Positions 37,001 through 50,830 of a stretch of DNA of 64,000 nt are shown piece after piece. Source of the stretch: Strongylocentrotus droebachiensis (lineage: Eukaryota > Echinodermata > Echinoidea > Camarodonta > Strongylocentrotidae); the NCBI GenBank assembly GCA_035222895.1, contig JAVYIG010007864.1, positions 32,213 through 96,212 of the forward strand, written 5' to 3'. Both the position numbers and the translations under genes were made by a program. Positions within the stretch are counted from its first letter, which is position 1, and every line of letters starts with the position of its first letter. Below the pieces are notes generated by a model, which was not told the origin of the DNA, made no database searches, and saw nothing but the letters and a program-made list of their open reading frames with translations.

Positions 37001-40000
37001 GCACTGCAAGGTTCTGGGGTCATCAAAATCATAATAAATTTGACCGAGTCTTGGTAAAGTAACAAGCGCTGTACACAGAAAGCTATATATGGGACAACAC
37101 ACATGGTGTCGGGGCTAGTACTACCTTGAATTCCTTGTCTTTCTATGCTCATTACTCGGCCAGTATACATTTTCTTCCAAAATTGTTTGGCACATGTCAT
37201 TTATTTGTAGTCTTGAACAATCAGTGTAAGTTTCGTTTGATTCTGTGAGAATGAATTTTCTTTTTTTTACCAGTACTGGAGTTTATCTTTAATCTACAGT
37301 TAACAACTGAATTATTCATACCCTTTGTAAATTTGATGTGTTTTTGTGTGTTCTCCTAACTCAAGAATGAAAGGTGGACTGGTTGAGTTGGGGCTTTTGT
37401 TAAATACTTTTAGATGCAAACTTTGATATGTGACATTCTAAAGAAACATATAAATTAGGACAGATACATTTTTCGCATACTTAATTCAGTACAAAACTTG
37501 GTCGGAGTATGAAACTATGAATCATTTAGTTGTGTGTCTGTGTTTATGATATACATGTACATATTTGTAAAGCGCTTAGAGACATTTGTAAAGCGCTATA
37601 TAAAAATTGAATATTATTATTATTCTTATGATGATGCACAATAGTATAAGTAAGAAGGACCTGGGCAGACTTCAACGTCTGCAAAACAAATGTGCCCGTC
37701 TAATCTATCAAAAACCAAAATGGTCTCACGTCACCCCATTGTTGCAGGAACTACACTGGCTTCCAGTTGCTGATAGAATACAATACCGGATACTTGTTCA
37801 AACTTTCAAATCTATGTCGACCACCCTTCCTGTATACATTTCCTCACTCTTTCAGCAACAGAGAACATCCTATTCCCTTAGGTCTTCATCAGCTCCTACC
37901 TTTGTCATTCCCAAATCCCGTAAACAGGCTGGTTTCAAATCCTTTCAGTCCTTAGCCCCACGTCTCTGGAACAAACTCCCCTCTTTCTTAAGAAACAGTA
38001 CTTCACTAGATTTCTTCAAAAAACATCTGAAAACTTACCTGTACAACTCCTCTTAAATTGTCGAAAGTCTAGGAGAGCAGCGCCTTGTAACCTTTGGAAA
38101 AGGCGCTATATAAATCCAATTATTATTATTATTATTAGTATGCAATACAGAACATGCAATCTACATGTACTTGTAAATGCCACTTGTAATCAATCTTGCA
38201 CTTGTAATAGTTATGGTAGATGTTCAACACTATGATACCATATGCCAACTAAGCACCTTTCCTCTGTCTGTTGTTATTGGACAGCTGACAATGTAATACA
38301 GTGCAGTCAGACGCTGCCAGTTTGCCTTGGTATTGTTTGTATTTGAATTGTGTTATTCAATGAAGGATCTGTCTAAATGAAGGCCATACTGTGTGTTTGG
38401 ACTCTGGAGCAAAAAGGGCATTAACTTTAATTTACAGAGAGTTAATGCCCTTCTTAGAGGGATGGGGGGGGGGGGGGAGGCCGTATTATGTTTTTAAAAG
38501 GTGATATAGGGAGAGGAAGGAGGGGATAGACAGACAGACAAAGACTCTTAATCCTGAGTAAAAAAAGATAGTAGGAGACAATTAACATAGCTTTGAAAAT
38601 CCATTTGAGAAAAATGTAATCTTTAAAGGTAAAGGTCAGTTTTGGAAATGCCCCCTTCTCAAAAAATGAAATTGAAGATCTTATTACCAATAAAGTGAAA
38701 GAATATGTTTTGAATAGTACGTGATGATACAAATTTTGCGGGGAAACCGCCTATGAATTGATACTATTTGGTAAATTATTTATATCTATTTGGACCGGAT
38801 AGATATTCTGCACGTGTCACGTACGTGTCGTGTAGTCCCATATACATCTTTCTGTGTACAGTGCTTGTAACTTTACCGAGACTGGGCCAAATTTCTTATC
38901 ATTTTGATGATTCCAGAACCTTGCAGTACACACACACCAGATGATCAACCTTTTCCGATCGATTCCACAACGTTTCTTTCACAATGCAATCGCATGACCA
39001 GAAGTGATCTTTACCTTTAATTAAGTTGTACAGGTTTTCATGAACCACACATGTACCTAATTCACTGTAAGGTTTGCAAAGAATAGGGTATTCACTTGAT
39101 CAAGTCACCAAGGCTAATTGTTGGCTTATCAACACACTCCCAGGTCATTACTTATGACATCTCGACAAGAATTGGCTCGGAGATCGACGTTGTAAACACA
39201 AAGTTCGAAGAACTTGCGTTTGATCGCATTTTGTTGGCTCGGGTACTGCATTCTAATATCAATCTCCAAACACAGCCTCAATGTATGGCACTAAAGTTGT
39301 CCGATAAATTTAGAGAGATTCGCTTAACACATGGATGTGACATGAAATTTTGATCCAAACTGTTCATCTATTTCTAATAGTATTTCAAATATGAGTGCAT
39401 TTGAAGCGCTATCTTTTTTTTCAGGGGGCAATTCTAGTATCAAATTTTCCCAAATTGACTTAAAAAGAAAAAGAAAGCTCATGAATTATTTCCACTTTTT
39501 CCAGAACTCAACCCAAGGAGAGGGTATCCATTGGTCATGAATATGCATGATGAATCATTTAGTTGCCATGGAGATGATATAAACTACACATTGGCCTCCT
39601 TATTAACCAATCAAAAATGATCTTGATGTTGTGATTGCCAGCTGGCTAGCCGTGAACTGCTCTTGCATGTCGGAGTAGAGGAAGCCAGAATTTCAAGTTG
39701 TTTTTCCTTGTCAATGATATCATTGTGTGGAATCATTTTGACGGATTACTTTCACTGTAACAAGTCGTTCTAATGTTGCTTCTCTAAATGTTCACTGGTT
39801 ATAGAGTATGTGTGGATTTTTCAGAATATATTGCTTGAACTACAGCAGCATTTTGCTTTTCTACTTGATTGATTGTGATTATTTTATTATCTGATGCTGG
39901 GATTGAAAGATAAAAAGTGTGGAGGGATTATTTACTCTCCTTAGCTCATTGTGCGTAATTGTTCACATCACAGATTTACTGAGGATTTTGTCAGTTTTTG

Positions 40001-42177
40001 AAGCTTCTGCAGCTTTAGTAATATATGGATTCCTCTCTCCTTTACCTCTGAAAATTGACCGACCGACCCAAGTGCTGGCACCTATCAAACTATTAAAAGG
40101 ACAATACAACATCTTTGTTTGTTTAGGCCTAATTGACTATCACAACGGGTCTCATTATAAATTGAATTGTAGCTATTCAAATCTTGCATTAGATTGGATC
40201 ATGTGGATTTTCTCTTTAAATGCGTTATTAGACTTATAGACTCAAGCTGCAATTTTTTTTTCTTCATTCAATGATGTGGAGCAACTCTTAGTTCTTCCGG
40301 CTTTCAACGTTTTCAGGAAACTTATTACTTCTAACTTCTGCCGAGACTTTGCTGCTTGAATCTTCTTGCTTTCAATGGCTGTAAGAAACATTTTTATCCA
40401 TCGGAACTACTGACTTAGCCACTTGATTCCCAGTGTTGTGTTTTTTTGTTGTTCTCTTTAAAGCAAGGAAAACCATATTAAAGAATGACCTACATGTACT
40501 GTAATGCAGGATTTTTGTAGAGTGCGTTATACTACTGCGTTCAAGGCTTTAGTCAAAATGTCAGAGGAATTTGAGCTTCATACCAAACAGGTGAAAAGCA
40601 TGCAGGAATAGAAATTCAGTATACATTTTTTTTTTTTCTTCTTTCTTTCTGTCTTTCATTCTTTTTGTCTTTTGTTTTTGTTATGTCCACTCATCTGGCC
40701 TGTTTTCTTGTTGAATACTGTAATGTAAATAACTGAAATGTACCCAATTTTATTGCAAATAATGAATGGTCTGTCTGGTCCAGTGTAGATATTGTTACAT
40801 ATTTCCTGTATAAACATATTTACTGTACATGTACATAACAATTGTTCAATCTGTTTCCAATGTTCATTTCGATGCTCTTTATTATTTATTACCTATAAGC
40901 CTGTATATCCTTCTAACCCTTTATCATTGTTTAATTTCAACATTTCTTTTCACCTCTGTATCTCTTTCTCTATTTATTTTTTCCCCTATGATTAATTCCA
41001 GCCTGAATGTCCACTCTCTACCCTTTCTTCTCTCTCCTTTTTACCACTGCCTCTCTACATGTACATGTACATATCTATGTCTTTGTGGCCCCCCTCCTCA
41101 CTGTCTCTTACCCCTTCTCTCTATCTCTCTCTCCCTCTGTCTATCTGTCCCTCTCTCTGTCCCTCCCCTCCCCCTCCTCTCCTTCCCTTTCCTCCTCCTC
41201 TTCCCTTCCCTCCTCTTCCCTTCCCTCTTCCTCTTCCCTTCCCTCTCCTCTCCTCTTTCTCTCCCTTATAATCTCTCCCTCTTTCTATTTTGTCTCTATT
41301 CCATTTCTCTTTACCTACCCCCTGCCTTCTATCTCTCTCTCTCTGTCTTTGTCACTCCATCCTTCTTCCCTCCCTCCCCTTCCTTCCCTATCTCTCTCTC
41401 TCTGTCTTTGTCACTCCATCCTTCTTCCCTCCCTCCCCTTCCTTCCCTATCTCTCTCTCTCTGTCTTTGTCACTCCATCCTTCTTCCCTCCCTCCCCTTC
41501 CTTCCCTATCTCTCTCTCTCTCTGTCTTTGTCACTCCATCCTTCTTCCCTCCCTCCCCTTCCTTCCCTATCTCTCTCTCTCTGTCTTTGTCACTCCATCC
41601 TTCTTCCCTCCCTCCCCTTCCTTCCCTATCTCTCTCTCTCTGTCTTTGTCACTCCATCCTTCTTCCCTCCCTCCCCTTCCTTCCCTATCTCTCTCTCTCT
41701 GTCTTTGTCACTCCATCCTTCTTCCCTCCCTCCCCTTCCTTCCCTATCTCTCTCTCTCTGTCTTTGTCACTCCATCCTTCTTCCCTCCCTCCCCTTCCTT
41801 CCCTATCTCTCTCTCTCTCTGTCTTTGTCACTCCATCCTTCTTCCCTCCCTCCCCTTCCTTCCCTATCTCTCTCTCTCTGTCTTTGTCACTCCATCCTTC
41901 TTCCCTCCCTCCCCTTCCTTCCCTATCTCTCTCTCTCTGTCTTTGTCACTCCATCCTTCTTCCCTCCCTCCCCTTCCTTCCCTATCTCTCTCTCTCTGTC
42001 TTTGTCACTCCATCCTTCTTCCCTCCCTCCCCTTCCTTCCCTATCTCTCTCTCTCTGTCTTTGTCACTCCATCCTTCTTCCCTCCCTCCCCTTCCTTCCC
42101 TATCTCTCTCCCTTATAACATTTCCCTCTACTGTATCTATTTTGTCCAGTGTCTCTTCTCTTTCTCCACCCCTGCCT

Positions 42178-42217
<40 letters not shown>

Positions 42218-45200
42218 ACTCTGTCTCTCTCTCTCACTCTCTCTCTCCATCTCTCTTTCTGTTTAATACACACTTCATGATATCTTTCTTGTTCGTACAG
42301 GTGCTTGCATCAACCTACAAGTCAAAGTGTGAGGAGTTCAGAAAGCTCTTCAAAACCATTCCAAGCAATGAAAGGCTGCTTATGGGTATGTTGATCACTT
42401 CTATTGGACATACAATACTGTATTTCAGTTTTATGACAAGTAGCTTTAATAAGATTATTCATAATGCAGTTCAACAAATTTCATGTAAAGCTCATAGCTG
42501 TAAGGCCAATAAAAAAAATGAAGTTTTTCTCTTCCCCGTCTGCCTCGATTTTGGCCGTTTTTAGTACTATTTATTATTCAGAAGAAAAAAAATCCCCCCC
42601 CTCCAAAAGCCTGTGATATACATTTTGTTTAAAAATAGCTTCTACAGTGATACAAATCATTTTTTCTGTCATCCATTGCATCAGTATACTCCCATAGCAC
42701 AATATATGTGAATAAATAGGCTTGGCCAGCTATAGTTAGCATGGCAGCCATCTTGGAAAAAATAGCAAAAAATAGTAAATAGTATTGCCCTGCCTCCTCC
42801 TTTTTTTTTAAAGTCTTCTTCTTCGGTATACTCCTCAACGTCCCGTTAGGAACCAAACGAGGAGGATGAGGGGGTGCACACTGTTGCCTATTAAGTCCTT
42901 GTTGTTTGAGTCTTGGTTGCAGAAAAAGTAAAATACCAACCAATTCATACATGTAGTAAAACATCTCCAAGATGTTTATGTATTTACTACTGTTCTTTAC
43001 TGTCTTATCAAATTATTACTCTTTGAATGTTATGTCAAATTCCTTTTTTTTAAGCCCAACTGTACTATTGTACAGGAGGAACTAGACCATTCTGCAAGGT
43101 CACTGACAGGTGGTTATCTCATCAACTCGGCTCTCAATTAAGATAAGAAAAAAGAGGATCATGGGGACCAACAGGCACCGATTATGCATTGTTTGTTATA
43201 TAGAGGGCGGGAGTAGCTATAAGTAGTACAGTGGGGCTTTAAATGTAATTATTTTCTCTGCATTATTTTTTCTTCTGTTGTACAGATTATTCCTGTGCCC
43301 TTCAGAAGGATATTCTTGTCCAAGGGCGCATGTTCATCACAGAAGGCTGGTTGTGCTTCTATGCTAACATCTTCAAATGGGAAACTGTGGTAAGTGCATT
43401 ATAAGCTTCCATTTAACCTACCGGTATAGCCTTTAAAGGTAAAGACCAGTTTTGGAAACGCCCCTCTCAAAAAATGTAATGGAAGCTCTTATTACCAATC
43501 ATGCAAAAGAATATGTTTTGACTGTAAATATCTGATGATATAAATTTTGCAGAGAAACCGCCTACTAATTGATATATTTGGTAAATTATTATGTCTATTT
43601 GGACCTGAGAGTTATCGCGCACGTGTCATTTACGTGTCGCATAGTCCCATAAACATCTTTCTGTGTACAGTGCTTGTAACTTTACCAAGACTGGGCCAAA
43701 TTTCCCATCATTTTGATGATTCCAGAACCTTGCAGTACACACCAATACTTATATGCTAGATGATCAACCTTTTCTGATTGATTCCACAACGTTTCTTTCA
43801 CAAAGCAATCGCATGACCATAACTGGTCTTTATCTTTAAGTGTCATGACAATGCTCCATATTCGAGACGTTAATTTCCCTTTAAGGAAAAGAGAACTTCA
43901 GTTTGTATGTAATATAATTAAAAGAGAAGGCACAGAAAGAAGAAAATGGACTCCAAATTGAGGAAAAGAGATGCAGAAGGATATGATGGGGTGACAAAAG
44001 TTTGCAGATATTTTTTAAGATATTAGGAAATGTGATATTCAATCCACGATTTCTCATAGTCTAATACAAATTAATTTAGTTCAATTATTACCAAATTGAC
44101 TGCAAATTTTCCATTAGAAATTGGTGCAACTAGAAAATTTATCGTCAAAGAATTCCAGAGATAACGGATCTCAAAATTCAATGTCATATTGGAATGCGCT
44201 CCAACTCAAGAAAAAGTCATTAAAAAAGTGAAATTCTAATTCGTGGATGAGAGTTTACACCTGAATTATCACAAAAAGCGATCCATCAAATATAAGACAA
44301 TTGCATATTTGGCAAGGCAAAGTATCATACAATCGGTTGGTACCACTTTTTACTTACAATTTTGATGACATCTGGTCTCAACATAAAGATTTCCAGACCC
44401 TTGTCGATAAGTTCATATTTTTTCGGAACAGACACAAAAGACTGCAAAATTTGCCGATCTGGGTAATTATAGGTTCCTCTTTCCATTGGTTATATCAGAT
44501 TTTTGAAATCTTACCAATTTTGTGAGATAGCGAACTTAGGTCATGCATGAACTTTTGGCACACCACCATATGGCATACATGGACCCATTCGATAGGCGGA
44601 CAGGTAACAATAGTACCAGCATGTTACAAAATCACCAAAAACAGAAGTAGCAGTACAAGTAAATCTAGAGCCAAGATTGCCGATATCCGTAGTACTATTA
44701 CTAGGCAAGGCACTTTATAGCAAGGGGCTATTCGAGGCAGTTTTCAAACGGGAAACAGTGGTATGTACATTATTTTATAGGCCATAATATAATTTGTTGA
44801 CCATTTCTAGTCTTAATATTTTGGATTAAAAAGGTCATTATGTTCATTGTAGGCCATAATTCAGCCATTGAATACTTCAAGTCCAAGGTAACTTGAGATT
44901 GAAACGATTGGAAAGACAAGTTAAATGAAATTGTAATCATTTGTATATAACGCTTGGAAGTGTATTTGTGACTCTTCGCCAACGTCTTCAAATGGAAAAC
45001 AGTGGTGTGTGCATTGTTGGCGCCGATTTGCAACGTACTTGTAGATACCTTCTATTAGGACAAATTAAAATGAGAAACAGTTTGCTAACACATTTAAAGT
45101 GTAATTTGTGCTTCTATGCTATGGTATTTGAATTGGAAACCGTGCTCTGTTCATGATGGTCAATAACTCCTGTGAAATTATGCCCAGTGCACATCGTTTT

Positions 45201-48200
45201 AAAACGATACAACAGTGTATTTTCATTCGCCAATCTTTTGTTAAAACTATTTAATTTTCATGTCTCACAATGCCTGTATTTCAGTTGACAATACGTTTCA
45301 AGGATGTGACGGCAATCACGAAAGAGAGGACGATACGATTCATTCCAAATGCGATACAAGTCAGTACAGACAGCGAGAAGGTAAGATGCTTCCTTACTCC
45401 TTTAAAAAAAAAGGAAACACACATTTATGTACTTTCAGATTTCTTTTGTTGAATGCCGTTAAGAATATATGCCTACATAATTTTAAAGTCTCATTTTGAG
45501 AGAAAAATTACATTTTTTTATAGTTATCATGCTGTGTTTAACAACTTGGATTTTTAGTGTCAAAGCATTATCACCCTCAGAGTTAATGTTATTGTAAGAC
45601 CTGTGCTCTGGCAAGGTTTTCTGCACTGGTCGTATACCTAACCTCAACCCTTACCGTAATCATCGCCGTCGTCTTGGTGACCTCTGTGATCTTGTTGATG
45701 GTGGTTCTCTTGGGTGGTACTCTAAATGTAACCTGGGGAGTGTTTCACAAAGACTAAAATCAACTTTAAGTTGGACCTAACGAAGGCAAGGCCGTTCATG
45801 CCACTGTTTTTTCTCACCGTTATGACCTTTAGATAATATTTTTTCCTTCAATAATGAATTATCAAAAATGTAAATTCTGTAGATTTGTACATCTCTTGAG
45901 AGACCAATGCCAGTAAATGGTGAGAGCAATGCCAGTAAATGGTGAGAGCAAACAGTGGCCTGAATGGCCTGCCATAGTAAAGTCCAACTTAAAGTCGATC
46001 TTAGTCTTTGTGAAGCACCCCCCTGAACCAAATTGCACCTCTACGTCTTTCACAAATAACGATTGGAGAAAATGTGAGATCACCATCATTATCAACCTTT
46101 TGGTGTTTTATTTCTTTTCATCCCTGTTCAGTTTTTCTTCACCTCTTTCATGTCGAGAGAGAAGTCGTTCCTGCTTTTATTCAGAATCTGGCAGAACGCT
46201 TTGTTGGAGCAGGTCAGTATTTTAAAGGGTAGCGTTTCACGAAGCTGGCCCCAGTTATTCTATTTTAGGTCCATATTCGTAAAGTGTTCTTTACTTGTTA
46301 TGAAACCTTGTAAAGTTAAGATCCTGCATGGGGAATTTTTATCCCCTGCTTATTTCATGACCAAACTCTTTCGTGAATGACTGAAAATGCAGTCCCGGTT
46401 CAGACCAAAAAGTCAGTTATTCAGTCACTGTTTAGAAGAAAACATTTCAAAATTTGTGAAAGATTCATGCATGTGGAAGTTCTGTATTTACTATATCTAA
46501 AATTATAGAAGTCCCATACAGTGAAATAGAAGATTTGTGCACTTAGAAGTGAAGGAAGTATCGTACTATACGCTAAAGTAGACAGAGTAAATTTTCGGCA
46601 CAATGTAGTTATTTTCATGCAATCCTTATTATCACCTCGCCGACGAAGTTTGAGGGGATATACTCAAAATAATGCTGCCGTCCGTCTTTCTGTAACAAAT
46701 CTGTTTTTTGTTTGATAATTTGGGTAATGTTTGACAGATTTTAATGAAATTTGATTTGAAGGTACATGGTATCAAAATACATCCTAATTTCGGTTTCAGA
46801 GAATGTAGGTCAAAGGTCAGAGATCACAGCTCATAAAATAAGCCATTTATGACCGGCGAGGGGATGTTCCGCTTTGCGTTGACTTGTTAATATTTGTTGC
46901 CAGGAACTTTTTGATGGAAAATATGTATTATGAATCTTTGGGTTGGTAGTACATTAATACAGAAATTCACATTTTCTCAACATTGAAAAGTCTTCATTTT
47001 TTTCTATTTTCTTTTTTGTTACCATATTTTATGCCTATTCATGTATTTTTTTTAATCAGTGTCGACCTAAAATATGTGTGTGTAAACTAGTCTAATGTTT
47101 TGAATTTCATCTTATTTTGTTAGACGATGCCCTCATCAGAGTACTGGAGCTGGGTTAATAGTAACTATGGGAGTGACCTCGGTAACCAGGGGGAGGAGCT
47201 TCCGGCAGACTTCCTTGAAGCCGAGGGTCTGGATAACTTGGACAATGAGGATAGTACAGAGGACATCTCAGAGAGCTTGGGATCGGAAGACGTGAGCTAC
47301 GATGAAGTCTTTCCTGGGTCAAAGGTTAGTCCAATCAAACCTGTCTATAAAGACCACTCCTTTGAAAAGAGCCACTATAGACAGGTTACCCCTTATGTAA
47401 TTGAATGAGGATAGTACAGAGGATATCTCGGAGAGTTTAGGATCGGAAGATCTTAGTTATGATGAAGTCTTTCCGGGGTCAAAGGTTAGTCCAATCAAAC
47501 CTATCTATAAAGATCACTCAATTGAAAAGAGCCACTATAGACAGGTTGCCCCTAATGTGATTGAATGAGGATAGTAGAGAGGATATCTCAGAGAGTATAG
47601 GATCAGAAGACCAGAGCTACATGTACGATGAAGTCTTTCCAGGGTCAAAGGTTAGTCCAATTGAACCTGTTTATAAAGACCACTCCTTTGAAAATAGCCA
47701 CTATAGACAGGTTACCCCAAGGCCAAAACAAAAGATGATGTATTGCCCTTTAGGTGCCAAAACATGGGACAATCGGTCAGAATTTTTTTTTTTTTTTTTA
47801 CTTAAAAAAAAAAAAACCTCTTTGGGCTGATATTTCTTGGTTTAAAAAAAAACAGTAGTTTTTTTAAGCCAAACGTAGATTTAAAGACTTTTTAGGTCGG
47901 TCGCAAAGGGCAATAAAATATTATTTTTTTTAGGCCTAATGTAATTGAAGGCGAATAAGATATAGGATATCTCACAAAGTATAGGATCAGAAGATCTTAG
48001 TTATGATGGGTCAAAGGCAAGTCCTATCGACCTGCTTATTAAGACCCTCCAAGGGGAAAACGCTGGCCACTATCTCTACAGATTGGGTATCAGAAGTTAA
48101 AAGGGCAATCCAACCCTTGTAATAATTTGATTTGTATGAAAGCAGAAAAATAAGAGAAACAGAATGGCAAAACTCCCCCCTCCCCCAACACCTCCCCCTG

Positions 48201-50147
48201 CGACATAAGTAAATGACATTGGAATCGTTGTGTCTTTCACATTTGTATGTAAACATGTACTTTTATTACATAAAAATCTCTAAATATATTCTAAAATTTG
48301 AATTTGTGAGTTTCCAGATTTGCAAACCGTCGGTGGGGTGACAAAACCTTGTATCTCAATTTTTTGAGATTTTGATTTTTTTGCATAATTTTGTACCTAA
48401 TGGCCTACGCCACCACCTGATAAATCCATGGAACGCCTCCTTCTCGGTTTTTTCACAAATTCCACACAAACACCCTTAAACTAAACCTCGTAACTTTAAC
48501 CCCCTTTGAAACTGCACTGACAAAACCTTGTAACATAAGATACGTACATGTAATTCCTTTTCCTCGTAACTCACACACGGCCTAACAGTACTGAAGTTAG
48601 TGTATTCAAATCCTCGTAACTTATTCAACCAAATCCTCGTAACTCATTCAGAGTTGAAAGTAAGAACTCGTATCTCAATTTGAATACAAACTAAAAACTC
48701 GTATCTCAATGTAGATAAACGCAAAAACCTCGTAACTCACTTTCAAATATAAAACAATTACTTTACTGTATTTCAATAATGACATTAAAAATTGTATAAA
48801 TATTCCAGTTTTAAAAAGAAAGGACGGTGTCACAGCACTAAATTTGTTAAGACAGGAAAGTTTTTTCGCTCTCCTGAAAATTCATGATTTTTGAGATACA
48901 AGGTTTTGTCACCCCACCGACGAAATGTTTCATGTCACAATTTTACAATACTTGAAAATCTCGAATGTGTTTTGTTTCTTTTTGAAGGATGAGTCCCAGA
49001 CTGATGATGGGGCTGGTATCACCATGACGATCCCATCTCTGGACAAGAAGGCTGAGCCTGACGGTGCATTAGATGCCAGTGAAGACATCGGAGAATGTAA
49101 GAGACTGGTGGAAGCAAAATGAATAATTGTTATACAGTATGCTTGCGGGTGCACCATGTGTGAGAGAGAGAAAGAGGATTGAGGGGTCTTGAAAAGGACT
49201 CTGACTCGGTAATCTTTCTTGGGGTTGTGTAGTCCTGAAAAGGACTGTTTGTTATCTTTCTTAGCTTATACATGTAGTTCTAAGCAGAATAATTGTTGCG
49301 TTTTGTTTACCCATGGTGGGCACATCAGTATTAAAGGCATTTTTTAACAATGTTTCCAGTTGTACACATCTGAGATGCATGGCCCTACGTGTTATCAGTG
49401 TCTGTGATATGTTGATGCCCTAAAAAATTGAGCTTCAAAATGATCATGAAGTGCCTCAAAAAAATAAAAATCTTTGAGTGACCGGTTTTCATACTCATTT
49501 TCCCCAATAGACTGTAGTGTTATAAAAACCATTGGGAAAACTAATTTTGAAATTTCAAATTCCAATCATAAATATCTTGATAATCAGACAGGCTTGTAAG
49601 AGTCATGGGATTTCTGACTGACTTATAAAGGTTTATATTTATGACTGCAGTGTGAGCTAAATCCAGGATGTTGTTTAGAATCTGAGACAAAGATACCCAT
49701 ACCCTTTAATCCTTTTGCGGCAATCATTCCACATTTTGTAGTTTAGCTCAATATAACTTTTGATTCTTGTTTGTTTGTGTCTCTCAGTTGTGGATCCTTT
49801 AAGTTCACTGGACTTTGGAGGGAAGGAGATAATCAATGAAACTTTCAACATTCCTGTGGATAGACTGTTTACCGCCCTCTACGGCAACCAGCATCCATTC
49901 TGCAAGAAATTCTTGGAATACAGGAAGTGTACAGGTAAACAACAACAAATTGTACATCCTTCATTCAATTCCCTCTGTCAGTTTCACTTTCTGTCTTTCT
50001 CTTTTTCTGTCTGTCTCTCTTTCTGTCTGTCTCTCTTTGTGTGTGTGTCTCTGTGTGTGTGTGTGTCTCTCTCTGTGTGTCTTTCTCAACACCGACTTCT
50101 TTTACTCTCTGTACTCTTATATCTTTATTTTCCTCCTCCTCCTCCTC

Positions 50148-50182
<35 letters not shown>

Positions 50183-50798
50183 ACACCTGTCTTTTTGGCT
50201 GTCTCCTCCTTCCCCTTCGTACATGTTTTCTTATACTCTCTGTACTCTTATATCTTTATTTTCCTCCTCCTCCTCCTCCTCCTCCTCTCTCTCTCTCTCT
50301 CTCTCTACACGTGTCTTTTGGCCGTCTCCTCCTTCCCCTTCACACATGTCTTCTTATACTCTCTGTACTCTTATATCTTTATTTTCCTCCTCCTCCTCCT
50401 CTCTCTCTCTCTCTCTCTCTCCCTACACCTGTCTTTTTGGCTGTCTCCTCCTTCCCCTTCGTACATGTTTTCTTATACTCTCTGTACTCTTATATCTTTA
50501 TTTTCCTCCTCCTATCTCTCTCTCTCTCTCCCTCTCTCTCTCTCTCCATCTACACATGTCTTTTTGGCCGTCTCCTCCTTCCCCTTCACACATGTCTTCT
50601 TATACACTCTGTACTCTTTAATCTTCACCTCCTTTTATCTCTCTTTCTGTCATCTATGCGCATGTCTGTTGTGTCGCAAGATTTGACTGATAATTGTTAT
50701 TTCCATTCTTCCTACAGACATAGAGATTGGAGACTGGGCGAGACACGACTCGGATCTTAATAAAAGAAAGCTCAGTTATGTGCTTCACCTTAACACCA

Positions 50799-50830
<32 letters not shown>

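Larger units (their letters stand above)
31260..41329 (+). other. Intron 3: dense MITE, foldback, SINE and LINE content
   Basis: Ten kb with no GRAMD1 exon found. Contents annotated separately: MITEs at 31371, 31985, 34266 and 38622, the foldback element, a SINE piece, and the L2-like 3' end. The stretches 32400-34260 and 39030-40830 hold nothing I can name. Confidence 0.5.

Noticed and set aside
41330..42113. CRISPR-like array of direct repeats
   Set aside because: Units are contiguous with no unique spacers, and this is animal DNA; it is a minisatellite.
40829..42564. Long ORFs of 419-429 codons in all three plus frames
   Set aside because: They translate the 59-bp pyrimidine minisatellite; frames rotate because 59 is not a multiple of three, giving Ser/Leu/Pro repeats without any domain.
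49760..50760. ORFs of 239-308 codons overlapping exon 10
   Set aside because: Only the first part is real exon 10; after the donor at 49935 the frame runs through CT-rich intronic repeat.
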